Below the pieces are notes generated by a model. That model was not told the origin of the DNA, ran no database searches, and saw nothing but the letters and a program-made list of their open reading frames with translations. The position numbers were made by a program, and so were the translations under genes. From Bog-473 sp963706555 (GTDB lineage Bacteria > Actinomycetota > Acidimicrobiia > Acidimicrobiales > RAAP-2), in assembly GCA_963706555.1 (NCBI GenBank), contig OY970164.1:3100001-3164000 (forward strand): 64,000 nucleotides of DNA, given 5' to 3'. Below, in pieces: positions 44,786 through 52,840 of the stretch; position 1 is the first letter of the stretch, and each line of letters opens with the position of its first letter.

Positions 44786-46357
44786 TCATGCTGTCCGCTC
44801 GGTGGATCTCCCAGCCGACAGCGCGATGGGCGCAATCATGTCCAAGACCTCACGGCGTACGACCTTGTTCATCGTATTGCGGGGCAAGGCCTGTACGAAG
44901 ATGACCCATTCGGGCACCTCGTACCGAGCAAGTCGTTGCCGGCAATGGTCGAGCACGTCGTCGACGTCAAGCGTCGTTGTCCCGTCCGTTTCGATCGCAA
45001 CTGCGACACGCTGTCCCAGACGAGGATCGGGGAGGCCGACCACGGTACAGTCGGCGACACCGGCCAGGGAGCGGATCACGCGCTCCACCTGCGCCGGGTA
45101 GACGCTTGCCCCTCCCCGCAGGATCAGATTGTCCTGCCTGTCCTTGGGGAAGAGAAGCCCGTCCTTGATGGAGCCGAGATCACCCGTATGGAGAACGCCG
45201 TCAACGAGGGCGTGGTTGGTGGCCGCCGGGCGCCGCCAGTAGCCCAGCATGGGCCGGTAGGAGCCTCCCCACGGGCCGTGTGCCGAGGCACGTACGCAGA
45301 TCTCACCGGTTTCGCCCGGGGGCAGCTCATTGCCGTCGTCACCGATGATGCTGACCTCGAGGTAGGGGAGCACCTCGCCACTGGACCCGGCAACATGCCG
45401 GATGCCTCGCCGTTCGAGGGCGACGATGGTGGGGGCCTCGGTGAGCCCGTATGTCGCGGCGATCCCATGGCCGAAGCGATCGGTGAAGGCTTGTCGCACT
45501 TCCTCGGGAAGCTCGGCGCCGCCCGTACGAGGGTGCTGGAGCGTTCGCAGTGAGTTGGGCGATACCTCGCTTCGATGCGCCAAGTCGAAGAGGGTCGGCG
45601 GGGGCATGGACATGCTGGTGATCCGATGGTGCTCTACCCAGTCGGGGATCCGCGCCGGATCCGGCCGAGGGAGGATGACGCAAGGTCGCTGGGCAATGAT
45701 GGATGGCAGCACCGAGACCGCAATGACGTTCAAGATGGTCAGCGCGAGGCAGACCCCCCCTACCGACGATGCACCGAAGTCGGGGGTCGTCGCCAGGAAG
45801 CGTCCCGGAAGGGTGATGTTGTGCTGGCTGTGCACGACGCCTTTGGGCGAGCCGCTCGTACCGCTGGTGTAGGCGATGGCCGCTGGGGCCAACGGATCGA
45901 CGGGTTTCGCCTTGCGTGGAGCAGTGGGCGCGCCAGCCATGCGCGTTCGCCATTCGTCGCCATCGGTGGCTGACATTCGGATGACCTCGAGGTGGGCTTC
46001 GGCGCCGGCATTTGCCGCAGCGTCGAAGGGGACGTCGGTGAGCATGACCCGCGCCCGCGAGTGCATGATGAGGTTGTGACGCTGGAATTCACTGAGAGCC
46101 CTGTTCAATCCCACCCATCTTGCTCCCAGACGCATCACGGCGAGGAACGCGACGATGATGTCGGCGCAGTTGCCGGTGGACGCCGCCACAGCAGACCCCC
46201 GGCGGATCCCTTCCCCGGCGAGCACATGACAGGCCTTGGTGACTTCGCGGTCCAGTTGGGCGAACGTGAGGGACCATTCCTCCCCGACGAGAGCCGGCCG
46301 GTCTGGGCAGCAGAGGACGGCATTGTCCAGGAATTCCTGCACTGTCGCCGGTCTCAC
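44786..46357 (-). CDS. AMP-forming acyl-CoA synthetase (lysine-containing type)
   Basis: A 523-residue ANL ligase: IAYTSGTSGSPKGVVHSQHN, TYGLTEAPTIV, HTGDLGSIKDGLLFPKDRQD, LILRGGASVYPAQVERVIRS and the C-terminal LPRNTMNKVVRREV with the A10 lysine. It should convert a carboxylic acid to acyl-CoA in the cytoplasm. The start is a GTG at 46357 behind GAGGGGGTGCTCTC, 12 bases after the stop of the upstream SDR. It is flanked by SDR genes on both sides in one leftward operon. Confidence 0.9.
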   Translation of the reverse strand: MRPATVQEFLDNAVLCCPDRPALVGEEWSLTFAQLDREVTKACHVLAGEGIRRGSAVAASTGNCADIIVAFLAVMRLGARWVGLNRALSEFQRHNLIMHSRARVMLTDVPFDAAANAGAEAHLEVIRMSATDGDEWRTRMAGAPTAPRKAKPVDPLAPAAIAYTSGTSGSPKGVVHSQHNITLPGRFLATTPDFGASSVGGVCLALTILNVIAVSVLPSIIAQRPCVILPRPDPARIPDWVEHHRITSMSMPPPTLFDLAHRSEVSPNSLRTLQHPRTGGAELPEEVRQAFTDRFGHGIAATYGLTEAPTIVALERRGIRHVAGSSGEVLPYLEVSIIGDDGNELPPGETGEICVRASAHGPWGGSYRPMLGYWRRPAATNHALVDGVLHTGDLGSIKDGLLFPKDRQDNLILRGGASVYPAQVERVIRSLAGVADCTVVGLPDPRLGQRVAVAIETDGTTTLDVDDVLDHCRQRLARYEVPEWVIFVQALPRNTMNKVVRREVLDMIAPIALSAGRSTERTA

Positions 46358-46369
46358 GAGAGCACCCCC

Positions 46370-47197
46370 TCAGCCGCTTTGGTGTTCCGCCAGCAGCGGC
46401 GGAAGGGCTGCCAGCAGGGATTCGTGGTCCCAGGTCGGGCTCTCCACGGTTGTTCGCCGTGATCCGGGCCGAGAGAGGAGGGAGAGAAGCGGTCCTTCGA
46501 GTCGGATGACCTGGCCGGTGATCGCCTCGGCGTCATCGCTGAGAAGAAAGGTGACGAGTGGGGCAACGTGCTCCGGCGGGATATCCGTGCCGCTCTCGCC
46601 GAGCGCCTTCCCGTAGTCCACCATCGCCGTGCGGGCGATGGGTGAGATCGCGTTCACCCTGATGCCCAATGAGGCGAGATCCATGGCCCACGAATACGTG
46701 AGTGAGGCGGTCGCCCCCTTTGTGGCCCCGTAGGTACCGCGGTGGCGCATGCCCGCTTGCGCTCCGCTCGTGTCGTTGACGATGGAACCGCCACCATGAG
46801 CCGCCATGTGGCGGATCGCATGCTGGCCGCAGTGCATGGTACCCAGAAGATTCACCCGCACCATGTCCTCGACCATTTCCGGATCTTCCTCGCTGGGATC
46901 CGCCAGGTAGAAGACACCTGCATTGTTCACGAGACCGTCGAGCCGACCGAATGCCGTCAGGGCGGTTTGCACGATCGCACCGGATGACTCCCATGTCGTC
47001 ACCGAATTGCCATCGGCAACGGCGGAGCCTCCTTGTTCGGTAATGGAATTCACGACCGCGGCCGCCGAGGTGGCGTCGATGTCGTTGACAACCACGGCTG
47101 CGCCGGCCGCCGCGAGGTCCTTGGCATAGGCCGCACCCAGTCCTTTGCCGGCACCGGTCACGACCACACTGCGGCCCGTCAACGTCGACTTTGCCAT
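46370..47197 (-). CDS. SDR family oxidoreductase with extended C-terminus
   Basis: A 275-residue SDR: VVVTGAGKGLGAAYAKDLAA, LVNNAGVFY, a serine in NDTSGAQAGM and YGATK. The standard fold ends near ITGQVIRLEGP. About 45 further residues follow (SLLSRPGSRRTTVESPTWDH...), with a WD/leucine-rich character also seen in SDRs of hydroxysteroid type. The ATG at 47197 follows GAGGTGACGA. It is divergent from the MaoC pair at 47.3 kb across about 115 bases, and the first gene of the leftward ligase operon. Confidence 0.9.
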   Translation of the reverse strand: MAKSTLTGRSVVVTGAGKGLGAAYAKDLAAAGAAVVVNDIDATSAAAVVNSITEQGGSAVADGNSVTTWESSGAIVQTALTAFGRLDGLVNNAGVFYLADPSEEDPEMVEDMVRVNLLGTMHCGQHAIRHMAAHGGGSIVNDTSGAQAGMRHRGTYGATKGATASLTYSWAMDLASLGIRVNAISPIARTAMVDYGKALGESGTDIPPEHVAPLVTFLLSDDAEAITGQVIRLEGPLLSLLSRPGSRRTTVESPTWDHESLLAALPPLLAEHQSG

Positions 47198-47312
47198 TCG
47201 TCACCTCAAGGTGGAGTTGCGCCGGAGATTAGCAGCGCGGCTGCGATGTGGTGTGAGCCGTACACGCCCAATCAGAAAGACTGGGAGCGCACGTGGGCGT
47301 TATGGTAGCGAC

Positions 47313-47837
47313 GTGACTGACAGCGAAAAGATCCAAAAGTCTCATATCTCCGCTGAGATGACCGCCGCGGTGGGCCAGCAGTTCGGGCAACGCCGGTCGT
47401 TTCCAATTGCCGAGTCCGACATCCGCAAGTGGGCCATCGCCGTTTACTATCCCGAGGATCCGCCACGCCTTTTCTGGGACGCGGCATATGCGGCGACGAC
47501 CATCCATGGCGGCATCGTGGCGCCTGAGGATTTCAATCCCTTTGCATGGATGTCGGCGGATCCGCCCGGAATACGCCATGGTGGGTACGTCGGCCTGGAG
47601 GCCACGTTGGGCGTCGAACCGCCGCAGACCAATTTCATGCTCAATGGCGGACTCGAGGTGACGTACGGAACGCGGATGCGTCCCGGCGACGTGATCACGT
47701 CCGTCAGCACGCTCACCGGCTATCAGGAACGCGAGGGTCGCCTCGGGCTGATGCTGTTCTCGACGCAATTGGATCGATGGACGAACCAGGACGAGGCGCT
47801 GGTCAAGTCCACGAGCATGACCCTGATTCGCTACTAG
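47313..47837 (+). CDS. MaoC-like dehydratase, N-terminal-type subunit
   Basis: A 174-residue FAS1-like hot-dog protein. It has QQFGQRRSFPIAESDIRKWA and IAVYYPEDPPRLFWDAAYAA, followed by IVAPEDFNPFAWMSADPPG and LNGGLEVTYGTRMRPGDVIT. No D-x-N-P-x-H motif was seen, so it is expected to be the substrate-binding half of a heterodimeric hydratase with the next gene, 21 bases downstream. It starts with GTG at 47313; the region before it has no strong ribosome site. Confidence 0.87.
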   Translation: MTDSEKIQKSHISAEMTAAVGQQFGQRRSFPIAESDIRKWAIAVYYPEDPPRLFWDAAYAATTIHGGIVAPEDFNPFAWMSADPPGIRHGGYVGLEATLGVEPPQTNFMLNGGLEVTYGTRMRPGDVITSVSTLTGYQEREGRLGLMLFSTQLDRWTNQDEALVKSTSMTLIRY

Positions 47838-47858
47838 CGCGCAACGAAAGGCAGAACC

Positions 47859-48281
47859 ATGACCAGCACTGAGATCCCCGAGGTCGGCGAGGAGATTCCC
47901 GCGATCATTCGACAGACCGGCTTTCACAACTGGAACCGCTACGCCGCGGTCAACGACGAATTCGTGCCGATCCATATGGATGACGAGGCCGGGCAGGCTG
48001 CCGGGTACGCAACGGCATTCGGGATGGGCAACCTGCAATGGTCGTACCTGCACAACGTCGTCCGGGAATGGATGGGCGAGCGGGGGACGATCGAGCGGCT
48101 GAGCTGTCAGTTTCGGGGGCCGAATCTCAAGGGACAGACGGTCACGGGGAGGGGTCGCGTCACCGCGGTACGTCCCGGACCGGACCGGACCGAGGTCGAC
48201 CTCGAGGTCTGGACCGAGAATCAGGAGGGGAAGCCTCTGGCACCGGGTAGCGCCACTGTGTCGTTTCCGACTTCGGGCTAG
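47859..48281 (+). CDS. MaoC-like hydratase, catalytic-type subunit
   Basis: A 140-residue hot-dog-fold protein. The hydratase-2-like motif is YAAVNDEFVPIHMDDEAGQA, with Asp and His at the catalytic spacing, although the usual N-P is V-P. It ends GKPLAPGSATVSFP. It would hydrate an enoyl-CoA together with the preceding protein. AAAGGCAGAACC precedes the ATG at 47859. The pair resembles the one at 28.4-29.2 kb, so the window holds two heteromeric hydratases of the sort used for branched or ring-bearing acyl-CoAs. It converges on the SnoaL gene. Confidence 0.87.
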   Translation: MTSTEIPEVGEEIPAIIRQTGFHNWNRYAAVNDEFVPIHMDDEAGQAAGYATAFGMGNLQWSYLHNVVREWMGERGTIERLSCQFRGPNLKGQTVTGRGRVTAVRPGPDRTEVDLEVWTENQEGKPLAPGSATVSFPTSG

Positions 48282-48296
48282 GGCTCGGGCGGTCCT

Positions 48297-48722
48297 TCAG
48301 ACGGGCTCGCCGAGAAAGGTGATGGCACGCTCGGCGATGACCCATCTCCCTTCGTGACGGGCGTAGCGGTCGAGGTAGCGACCGGCAGTCGAGATCTGGA
48401 ACGAGCCGTCCGCCTTCTTGACCAGGAAGAGAAAGTCGGCCGCACCCTCCGCACCCTCCCCGGCCGGGTAAAAACGGAGATTGCCGGTCAGGTGCAGGCA
48501 CGGAGGTGCACCGGGCCACCGGCCGGTGAGCCATGCCAGGACACTCTCCCGCCCGATGGCCTCGTCGCCCCGGGAGGGTCCTCCGAGAAGGCGCAGTGTG
48601 GCGTCGGGCGAGAAGACGCGTTCGAGCTCTTCACGATCGTGGCTGTCGTACGCCTGGCAATAGGCGGCGACAACGTCGTAGATGCCCAGTGGGTCTTCGA
48701 TGTCAGCGTGACTTGATGCCAT
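48297..48722 (-). CDS. SnoaL/NTF2-like domain protein
   Basis: A 141-residue paralogue of the protein at 42.5 kb, sharing VAAYCQAYDSHDREELERVF, ESVLAWLTGRWPGAPPCLHL, a beta-rich centre (ADFLFLVKKADGSFQISTAG) and WVIAERAITFLGEPV. It forms the typical SnoaL-like cone fold and probably acts on a hydrophobic small molecule or acyl-CoA; the reaction is unknown. It is a single leftward gene facing the MaoC pair, with a stop 16 bases from theirs. Its ATG at 48722 is the boundary of a 310-base intergenic stretch. Confidence 0.85.
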   Translation of the reverse strand: MASSHADIEDPLGIYDVVAAYCQAYDSHDREELERVFSPDATLRLLGGPSRGDEAIGRESVLAWLTGRWPGAPPCLHLTGNLRFYPAGEGAEGAADFLFLVKKADGSFQISTAGRYLDRYARHEGRWVIAERAITFLGEPV

Positions 48723-49032
48723 GGCAGTTGCCCCCCCAGTTCAGTCCACTCATCATGCGACGCCATTGCGTCATGCGCCGCGGTGCGGTCCTCGGAACCT
48801 CGAACGTGGGCGCAGCATATCGCCCGTGACATCCGAGATCCCGGTGGTGGGGGCCTCAAGGGCGCCCTTCCGGTGGCTCGGACATCGGTGAGAACGCCTG
48901 TTCTCCGCCGGGGTCCGTCGTGCTACGGTGCAATGATTGAAGGAGAGCCGCGACGTAGGAACGACGTCTGGTGGAATCTGTGGACAGGGGGCGGAAGCGT
49001 GAACGGCCGCAGCAGATGAGGGGAGTGGATCG
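48723..49032. other. 310-base divergent intergenic region
   Basis: No gene is recognised here. The stretch separates the leftward SnoaL gene from the rightward oxidoreductase delta gene, so it should hold promoters for both. Near 48932 the sequence GTGCTACGGTGCAATG contains a TACGGT that could serve as a -10 element for the oxidoreductase operon; the -35 region (TTCTCC) is weak. GAGGGGAGTGGATCG before 49033 provides the ribosome site. Confidence 0.35.
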
Positions 49033-49338
49033 ATGACCTCCAAACTACCGACCGACCACGTGCTGACCCGGGGCACCGTCGTCATCGATGTGGAAGCGTG
49101 CAAGGGGTGCGATCTCTGCATCGACGCATGCAAGCCGGGCGTCTTGACCATGACCGACCTCTTGCGCAATGACAGGGGATTTCGCTTCCCTGAGTTGCGG
49201 GCCGGCTGTACCGCGTGCCGGGCGTGCGCGCAGATCTGCCCGGATTTTGTCTTTCAGGTGTGGAAATTCGATGAGCCGGTCGAGATGATCCGGGGACCGG
49301 TTCCGTCTGCTCGGGCCGGGGAGCGTGCGCCCGCATGA
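49033..49338 (+). CDS. 2-oxoacid:ferredoxin oxidoreductase, delta (2x[4Fe-4S]) subunit
   Basis: A 101-residue ferredoxin-like subunit, paralogous to the one at 11.0 kb. Two motifs, CKGCDLCIDAC (Cys23, 26, 29, 33) and CTACRACAQIC (Cys59, 62, 65, 69), should bind two [4Fe-4S] clusters. The shared phrase 'TRGTVV.D.E.CKGC' and 'CPDF.(F/L).VWKF' confirms the relation. It lacks the Ala/Thr-rich tail of its paralogue. It is the first gene of the second oxidoreductase cluster and overlaps the alpha gene by ATGA. No gamma subunit gene precedes it. Confidence 0.92.
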   Translation: MTSKLPTDHVLTRGTVVIDVEACKGCDLCIDACKPGVLTMTDLLRNDRGFRFPELRAGCTACRACAQICPDFVFQVWKFDEPVEMIRGPVPSARAGERAPA

Positions 49339-50426
49339 CACGCCGACTGGTTGAAGGTTCCGAGGCTATTGCCACCGCAATGGTCGCAGCAGGTTGCCGA
49401 TTCTTCTCCGGCTATCCCATGACGCCGTTCACCGAGGTGCTGGAGCACATGGCCCGGCTGCTCCCCGACGTGGGCGGTGTCTGCATGAATGCAGAGAGCG
49501 AGCTCGAAGCGGTCGGGATGGCATGGGGCGCCGCGTCCACCGGCACGAGGTCGGCGACGGGGTCGGTCGGACAGGGACTCTCACTCATGCAGGAGTCGTT
49601 GTCGGAAATCTGCCACGCCCGGCTGCCGCTGGTCGTGCTCAACATGGCGCGGGGCCAAGGTGACTATTTTCAAGCCACCCGCGGCGGTGGACACGGTGAC
49701 TACCGCCACATCGTGCTCGCACCGGCTGACATCCCTGAAGCGGTGCGCCTCGCGCAACTCGCCTTCGATCTCGCCGATCGATGGCGCAATCCGGTCATGT
49801 TCCTGGGTGACTACTACCTGGCACATGTCCAGGAAGCCGTCGAGATCTCACCACTCGAATTTCCCCCGTTGCCGGCGAAGGACTGGGGTCTTGACGGCTC
49901 GAGTGGGGGCTCGGGTAACGCCAGAATGATCTCACCCATCAACCGGAACAAGCGGAGCAATGGCGATTTCGTGGAACACGGGACCCATCTGGGCATGATC
50001 GCCGGTTCGGTCCGGGCCATGGCGGAAGGGGTGGAACCGCAGGCGGAGGTCATCGGAGCCGACGACGCGGAGTTCATCATCGTGGCGTATGGCACCCCGG
50101 GCCGCTACGTGCGCTTCATCGTCGAAGAACTGCGTCGCGAAGGTGTCCCGATCGGCATGGTGCGGCCGATCACGTTGTGGCCGTTTCCGACCAAGATCAT
50201 CGAGACCCTGGCCACGAGCGATCGCACGATCGCCGTCTACGAACTGAACACAGGGCAGATGTACGACGACGTCCGACTGGCTGTCCTCGGACGATGCCCC
50301 GTGGAGTTCATCGGTGGGATGAGCTTCGACCACTCCGGTTTCGGGGTGGCACCTGACCTCGATGTCGAACTCCTGCGTGACCGCATCCGCGGCGCAATGG
50401 ACAATGCTCGAAAGGAGCGCGTATGA
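49335..50426 (+). CDS. 2-oxoacid:ferredoxin oxidoreductase, alpha subunit
   Basis: A 363-residue alpha subunit, clearly paralogous to the one at 11.3 kb: VAAGCRFFSGYPMTPFTEVL, NAESELEAVGMAWGAASTGT, RGQGDYFQATRGGGHGDYRH and RPITLWPFPTKIIE. It carries the pyrimidine-binding domain of the thiamine cofactor. It is translationally coupled to delta before it and beta after it, both through ATGA overlaps. The oxoacid specificity is unknown. Differences from the first copy (for example SGYPMTPF for TGYPMLPF) suggest a separate substrate. Confidence 0.93.
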   Translation: MTRRLVEGSEAIATAMVAAGCRFFSGYPMTPFTEVLEHMARLLPDVGGVCMNAESELEAVGMAWGAASTGTRSATGSVGQGLSLMQESLSEICHARLPLVVLNMARGQGDYFQATRGGGHGDYRHIVLAPADIPEAVRLAQLAFDLADRWRNPVMFLGDYYLAHVQEAVEISPLEFPPLPAKDWGLDGSSGGSGNARMISPINRNKRSNGDFVEHGTHLGMIAGSVRAMAEGVEPQAEVIGADDAEFIIVAYGTPGRYVRFIVEELRREGVPIGMVRPITLWPFPTKIIETLATSDRTIAVYELNTGQMYDDVRLAVLGRCPVEFIGGMSFDHSGFGVAPDLDVELLRDRIRGAMDNARKERV

Positions 50427-51211
50427 CCTCCGAACCGGTAACCCTGCGGGAGCGTCCGAGTGGCCGGATGGTCGACGATTTCCTCCCGTCGCTGATCGTC
50501 GCCGGCGAGCACGGGCTGTGTGCCGGATGCGGCGAGCCCATCGCTCTGCGCAGCGTGGTCGAGACCATCGAGGACCTCGGGCTTGTCGAACGGAGCGTGT
50601 CCGTGTTCGGGATCGGGTGCTACACCGCCTTCTCCGGCAACTTCGATGTCGAGGCTCTGCAGGCGCTGCACGGGCGTGCCCCGTCCCTGGCCACGGGCGT
50701 GAAACGGGCCAAGCCCGACACCATCGTCTTCACCATTCAGGGCGACGGCGACATGGTCAACGAAGGACTGCAGGAAGTCATCCACGCAGCAGCACGGGGG
50801 GAACGCATCACGTGCGTCCTTCTCAACAACGGCGTGTTCGGGGAGACGGGTGGGCACATGACCGCGACCACGGTGCTGGGCCAACGTACGAAGAACACCC
50901 TCGACGGGCGGGACAAGGACCTGCACGGATTCCCGATTCTCATTTCGAACCTGCTGGCCCAACTCGAGGGTGCTGTCTATGTCGCCCGGGGGGCGGTCAA
51001 CTCGGCCGGCAACGTCGCCCGCACCCGCCGCATGTTGAAGCGGGCCTTCGAGCTTCAGGCGGCAGGCGCGGGGTTCACGTTCGTCGAAATTCTGACCATG
51101 TGCCCGACAGGCTGGTTCATCGAGACAGGAGAGGCGCCGGACTACCTCGACGAGCACCTGGCAGCGGTGCACAGTGTCGGCGTCGTGAAGGACGCAGCGG
51201 ACCCGAGCTGA
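50423..51211 (+). CDS. 2-oxoacid:ferredoxin oxidoreductase, beta (thiamine-binding) subunit
   Basis: A 262-residue beta subunit with GLCAGCGEPIALRS, GIGCYTAFSGNF, HGRAPSLATGVKRAKPDTIV and the thiamine motif GDGDMVNEGLQEVIHAAARG, then LLNNGVFGETGGHMTATTVL. It is very like the one at 12.5 kb. The first copy is followed by a repeat of its own stop; this one ends cleanly. Its substrate would be a 2-oxoacid oxidised to acyl-CoA with reduced ferredoxin. A ligase gene of the glutamine type begins 144 bases downstream. Confidence 0.94.
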   Translation: MTSEPVTLRERPSGRMVDDFLPSLIVAGEHGLCAGCGEPIALRSVVETIEDLGLVERSVSVFGIGCYTAFSGNFDVEALQALHGRAPSLATGVKRAKPDTIVFTIQGDGDMVNEGLQEVIHAAARGERITCVLLNNGVFGETGGHMTATTVLGQRTKNTLDGRDKDLHGFPILISNLLAQLEGAVYVARGAVNSAGNVARTRRMLKRAFELQAAGAGFTFVEILTMCPTGWFIETGEAPDYLDEHLAAVHSVGVVKDAADPS

Positions 51212-51355
51212 AGGCCGGGAAGAGCTGGTCCGGTGGTCGGCCCCACGTGTGACCACCATGGAGATGTCGCGATCGGCGTCACCGAGTTCTTTCGAACGTA
51301 GGAGGGCTGAGCGGGCCAGCCCGTGAACGGCCCGGGAAATTCAGGGGGTCGAGCC

Positions 51356-52840
51356 ATGGGGTTGTACATCGGGGAGCTGGTCCGGACGGCAGCCGAGAAC
51401 GTTCCGCAGAACGTGGCTGCCAGCAAAGCGGAGCGACTGCTCACGTTTGCCGACATCGAGAATTCGACGGAGCAGGTCGTCCGAGCTCTCGCTGCTCGTG
51501 ACGTTGCCTACGGCGATCGTGTCGTGTGGTGGGGCGACACCACGCTCGATGCAATCGCCCTGTGGTTTGCGCTGGCCCGCCTCGGGGCGGTCGTCGTGCC
51601 GATGAACCCGAGCTCGACGCCCGAGGAGACGAAAGTCCTCCTGGACCGGGCCGATCCGGCGCTGATCGTGGGCGATGAGGCCCACGCCGGTGACGTGTCG
51701 CTCAATGCGCTGCTCGCCGATCCGGCGCGCAGCGGCATCACCCCGCCCGTCATCGACGAGAACGACCCGCACGTCATCTTTTTCACCAGCGGATCGTCGG
51801 GCCGGCCCAAGGGAGTCGAGTTGTCGCACCGCGCCTCGATGCTCAGGACGATCGGGAGCAAGTCAATGTGGCCCAACGGCGGCGCCATGGTGTGCATGTT
51901 CCCCCAGTTCCACATGGCCGGGTGGTACGGCCCGATGACCGTGTGGAACTCCGGCGACGAAGTGGTCTACGTCGAGCGGGGTGATCCAGACGCCCTGCTG
52001 GGTGCCGTCCACGAGCGGCGTGCCGTCCGTCTGTACGCCATCCCCGCCGTATGGCGCCGGATCCTCGATACCGATCGCAGCCGGTACGACCTGTCGACGC
52101 TCCAGGCCTGCGACACGGGAACGTCGGCCACCACGCCGGAATTGTTGCGTGCGATCGGCGAGGCCTTCCCCGGCACCACGACCTCGATCACGTACGGGTC
52201 GACCGAGGCCGGGACCGTCTGCCGGCTGTCGCCCGAGGACCTGTTCCGCAAGCCCGGGTCGGTCGGGCTTCCCGCGATGGGCTCCGAGGTCCGGTTGGCT
52301 GAGAACGGGGAGATCCTGGTACGAAACGACATGCTCCTGAACGGGTACTTCCGGGACCCCGAGGCGACGGCGGCTGCGCTCGAGGGTGGGTGGTTCCACA
52401 CCGGTGACCTCGGCGTGCAGGACGACGAAGGCTATTTCTCCATTGTGGGTCGAGCCGGCGATGTGATCCGGACCGGCGGTGAGGCCGTGGCCCCGGTCGA
52501 GGTCGACCTTGTCCTCCAGACTGCGCCCGGGGTGGCGGACGCCGCGGTCGCGGGGACACCCGACGAGAACTGGGGCGAGGTGATCTGTGCCTTCGTCGTG
52601 CCGCGACCTGGCGCAACGATAGACCTGGCGTCGCTCCGACATCATTGCGAGGGCCGGCTCGCCACGTTCAAACACCCGCGGCGACTCATGGTCGTCGACT
52701 CGCTGCCCCGTACGGGAGCGACGCGGCAGATCCAGCGGCGCATCCTCGTCGAATGGGCCACACGCGAGGCCGCGGCGAGCGGCACAGCCACTGGTGCGGC
52801 GACGGCCACTCCCCGAACAGGTGCAGAATCTCCGGCGTGA
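51356..52840 (+). CDS. ANL-superfamily CoA ligase-like protein with Gln at the A10 lysine position
   Basis: A 494-residue ANL protein, the third member of the group at 8.9 and 39.5 kb. It has FFTSGSSGRPKGVELSHRAS, MFPQFHMAGWYGPMTVW, TYGSTEAGT, FHTGDLGVQDDEGYFSIVGR and GDVIRTGGEAVAPVEVD. The C-terminal motif is PRTGATRQIQRRIL, with glutamine at the lysine position and arginine replacing the glycine before it. A low-complexity Ala/Thr tail follows. The start is ATG 51356 behind GGGGGTCGAGCC; a GTG at 51323 is an alternative. It follows the oxidoreductase beta subunit and overlaps the hydroxyacid dehydrogenase gene as GTGA. Confidence 0.88.
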   Translation: MGLYIGELVRTAAENVPQNVAASKAERLLTFADIENSTEQVVRALAARDVAYGDRVVWWGDTTLDAIALWFALARLGAVVVPMNPSSTPEETKVLLDRADPALIVGDEAHAGDVSLNALLADPARSGITPPVIDENDPHVIFFTSGSSGRPKGVELSHRASMLRTIGSKSMWPNGGAMVCMFPQFHMAGWYGPMTVWNSGDEVVYVERGDPDALLGAVHERRAVRLYAIPAVWRRILDTDRSRYDLSTLQACDTGTSATTPELLRAIGEAFPGTTTSITYGSTEAGTVCRLSPEDLFRKPGSVGLPAMGSEVRLAENGEILVRNDMLLNGYFRDPEATAAALEGGWFHTGDLGVQDDEGYFSIVGRAGDVIRTGGEAVAPVEVDLVLQTAPGVADAAVAGTPDENWGEVICAFVVPRPGATIDLASLRHHCEGRLATFKHPRRLMVVDSLPRTGATRQIQRRILVEWATREAAASGTATGAATATPRTGAESPA

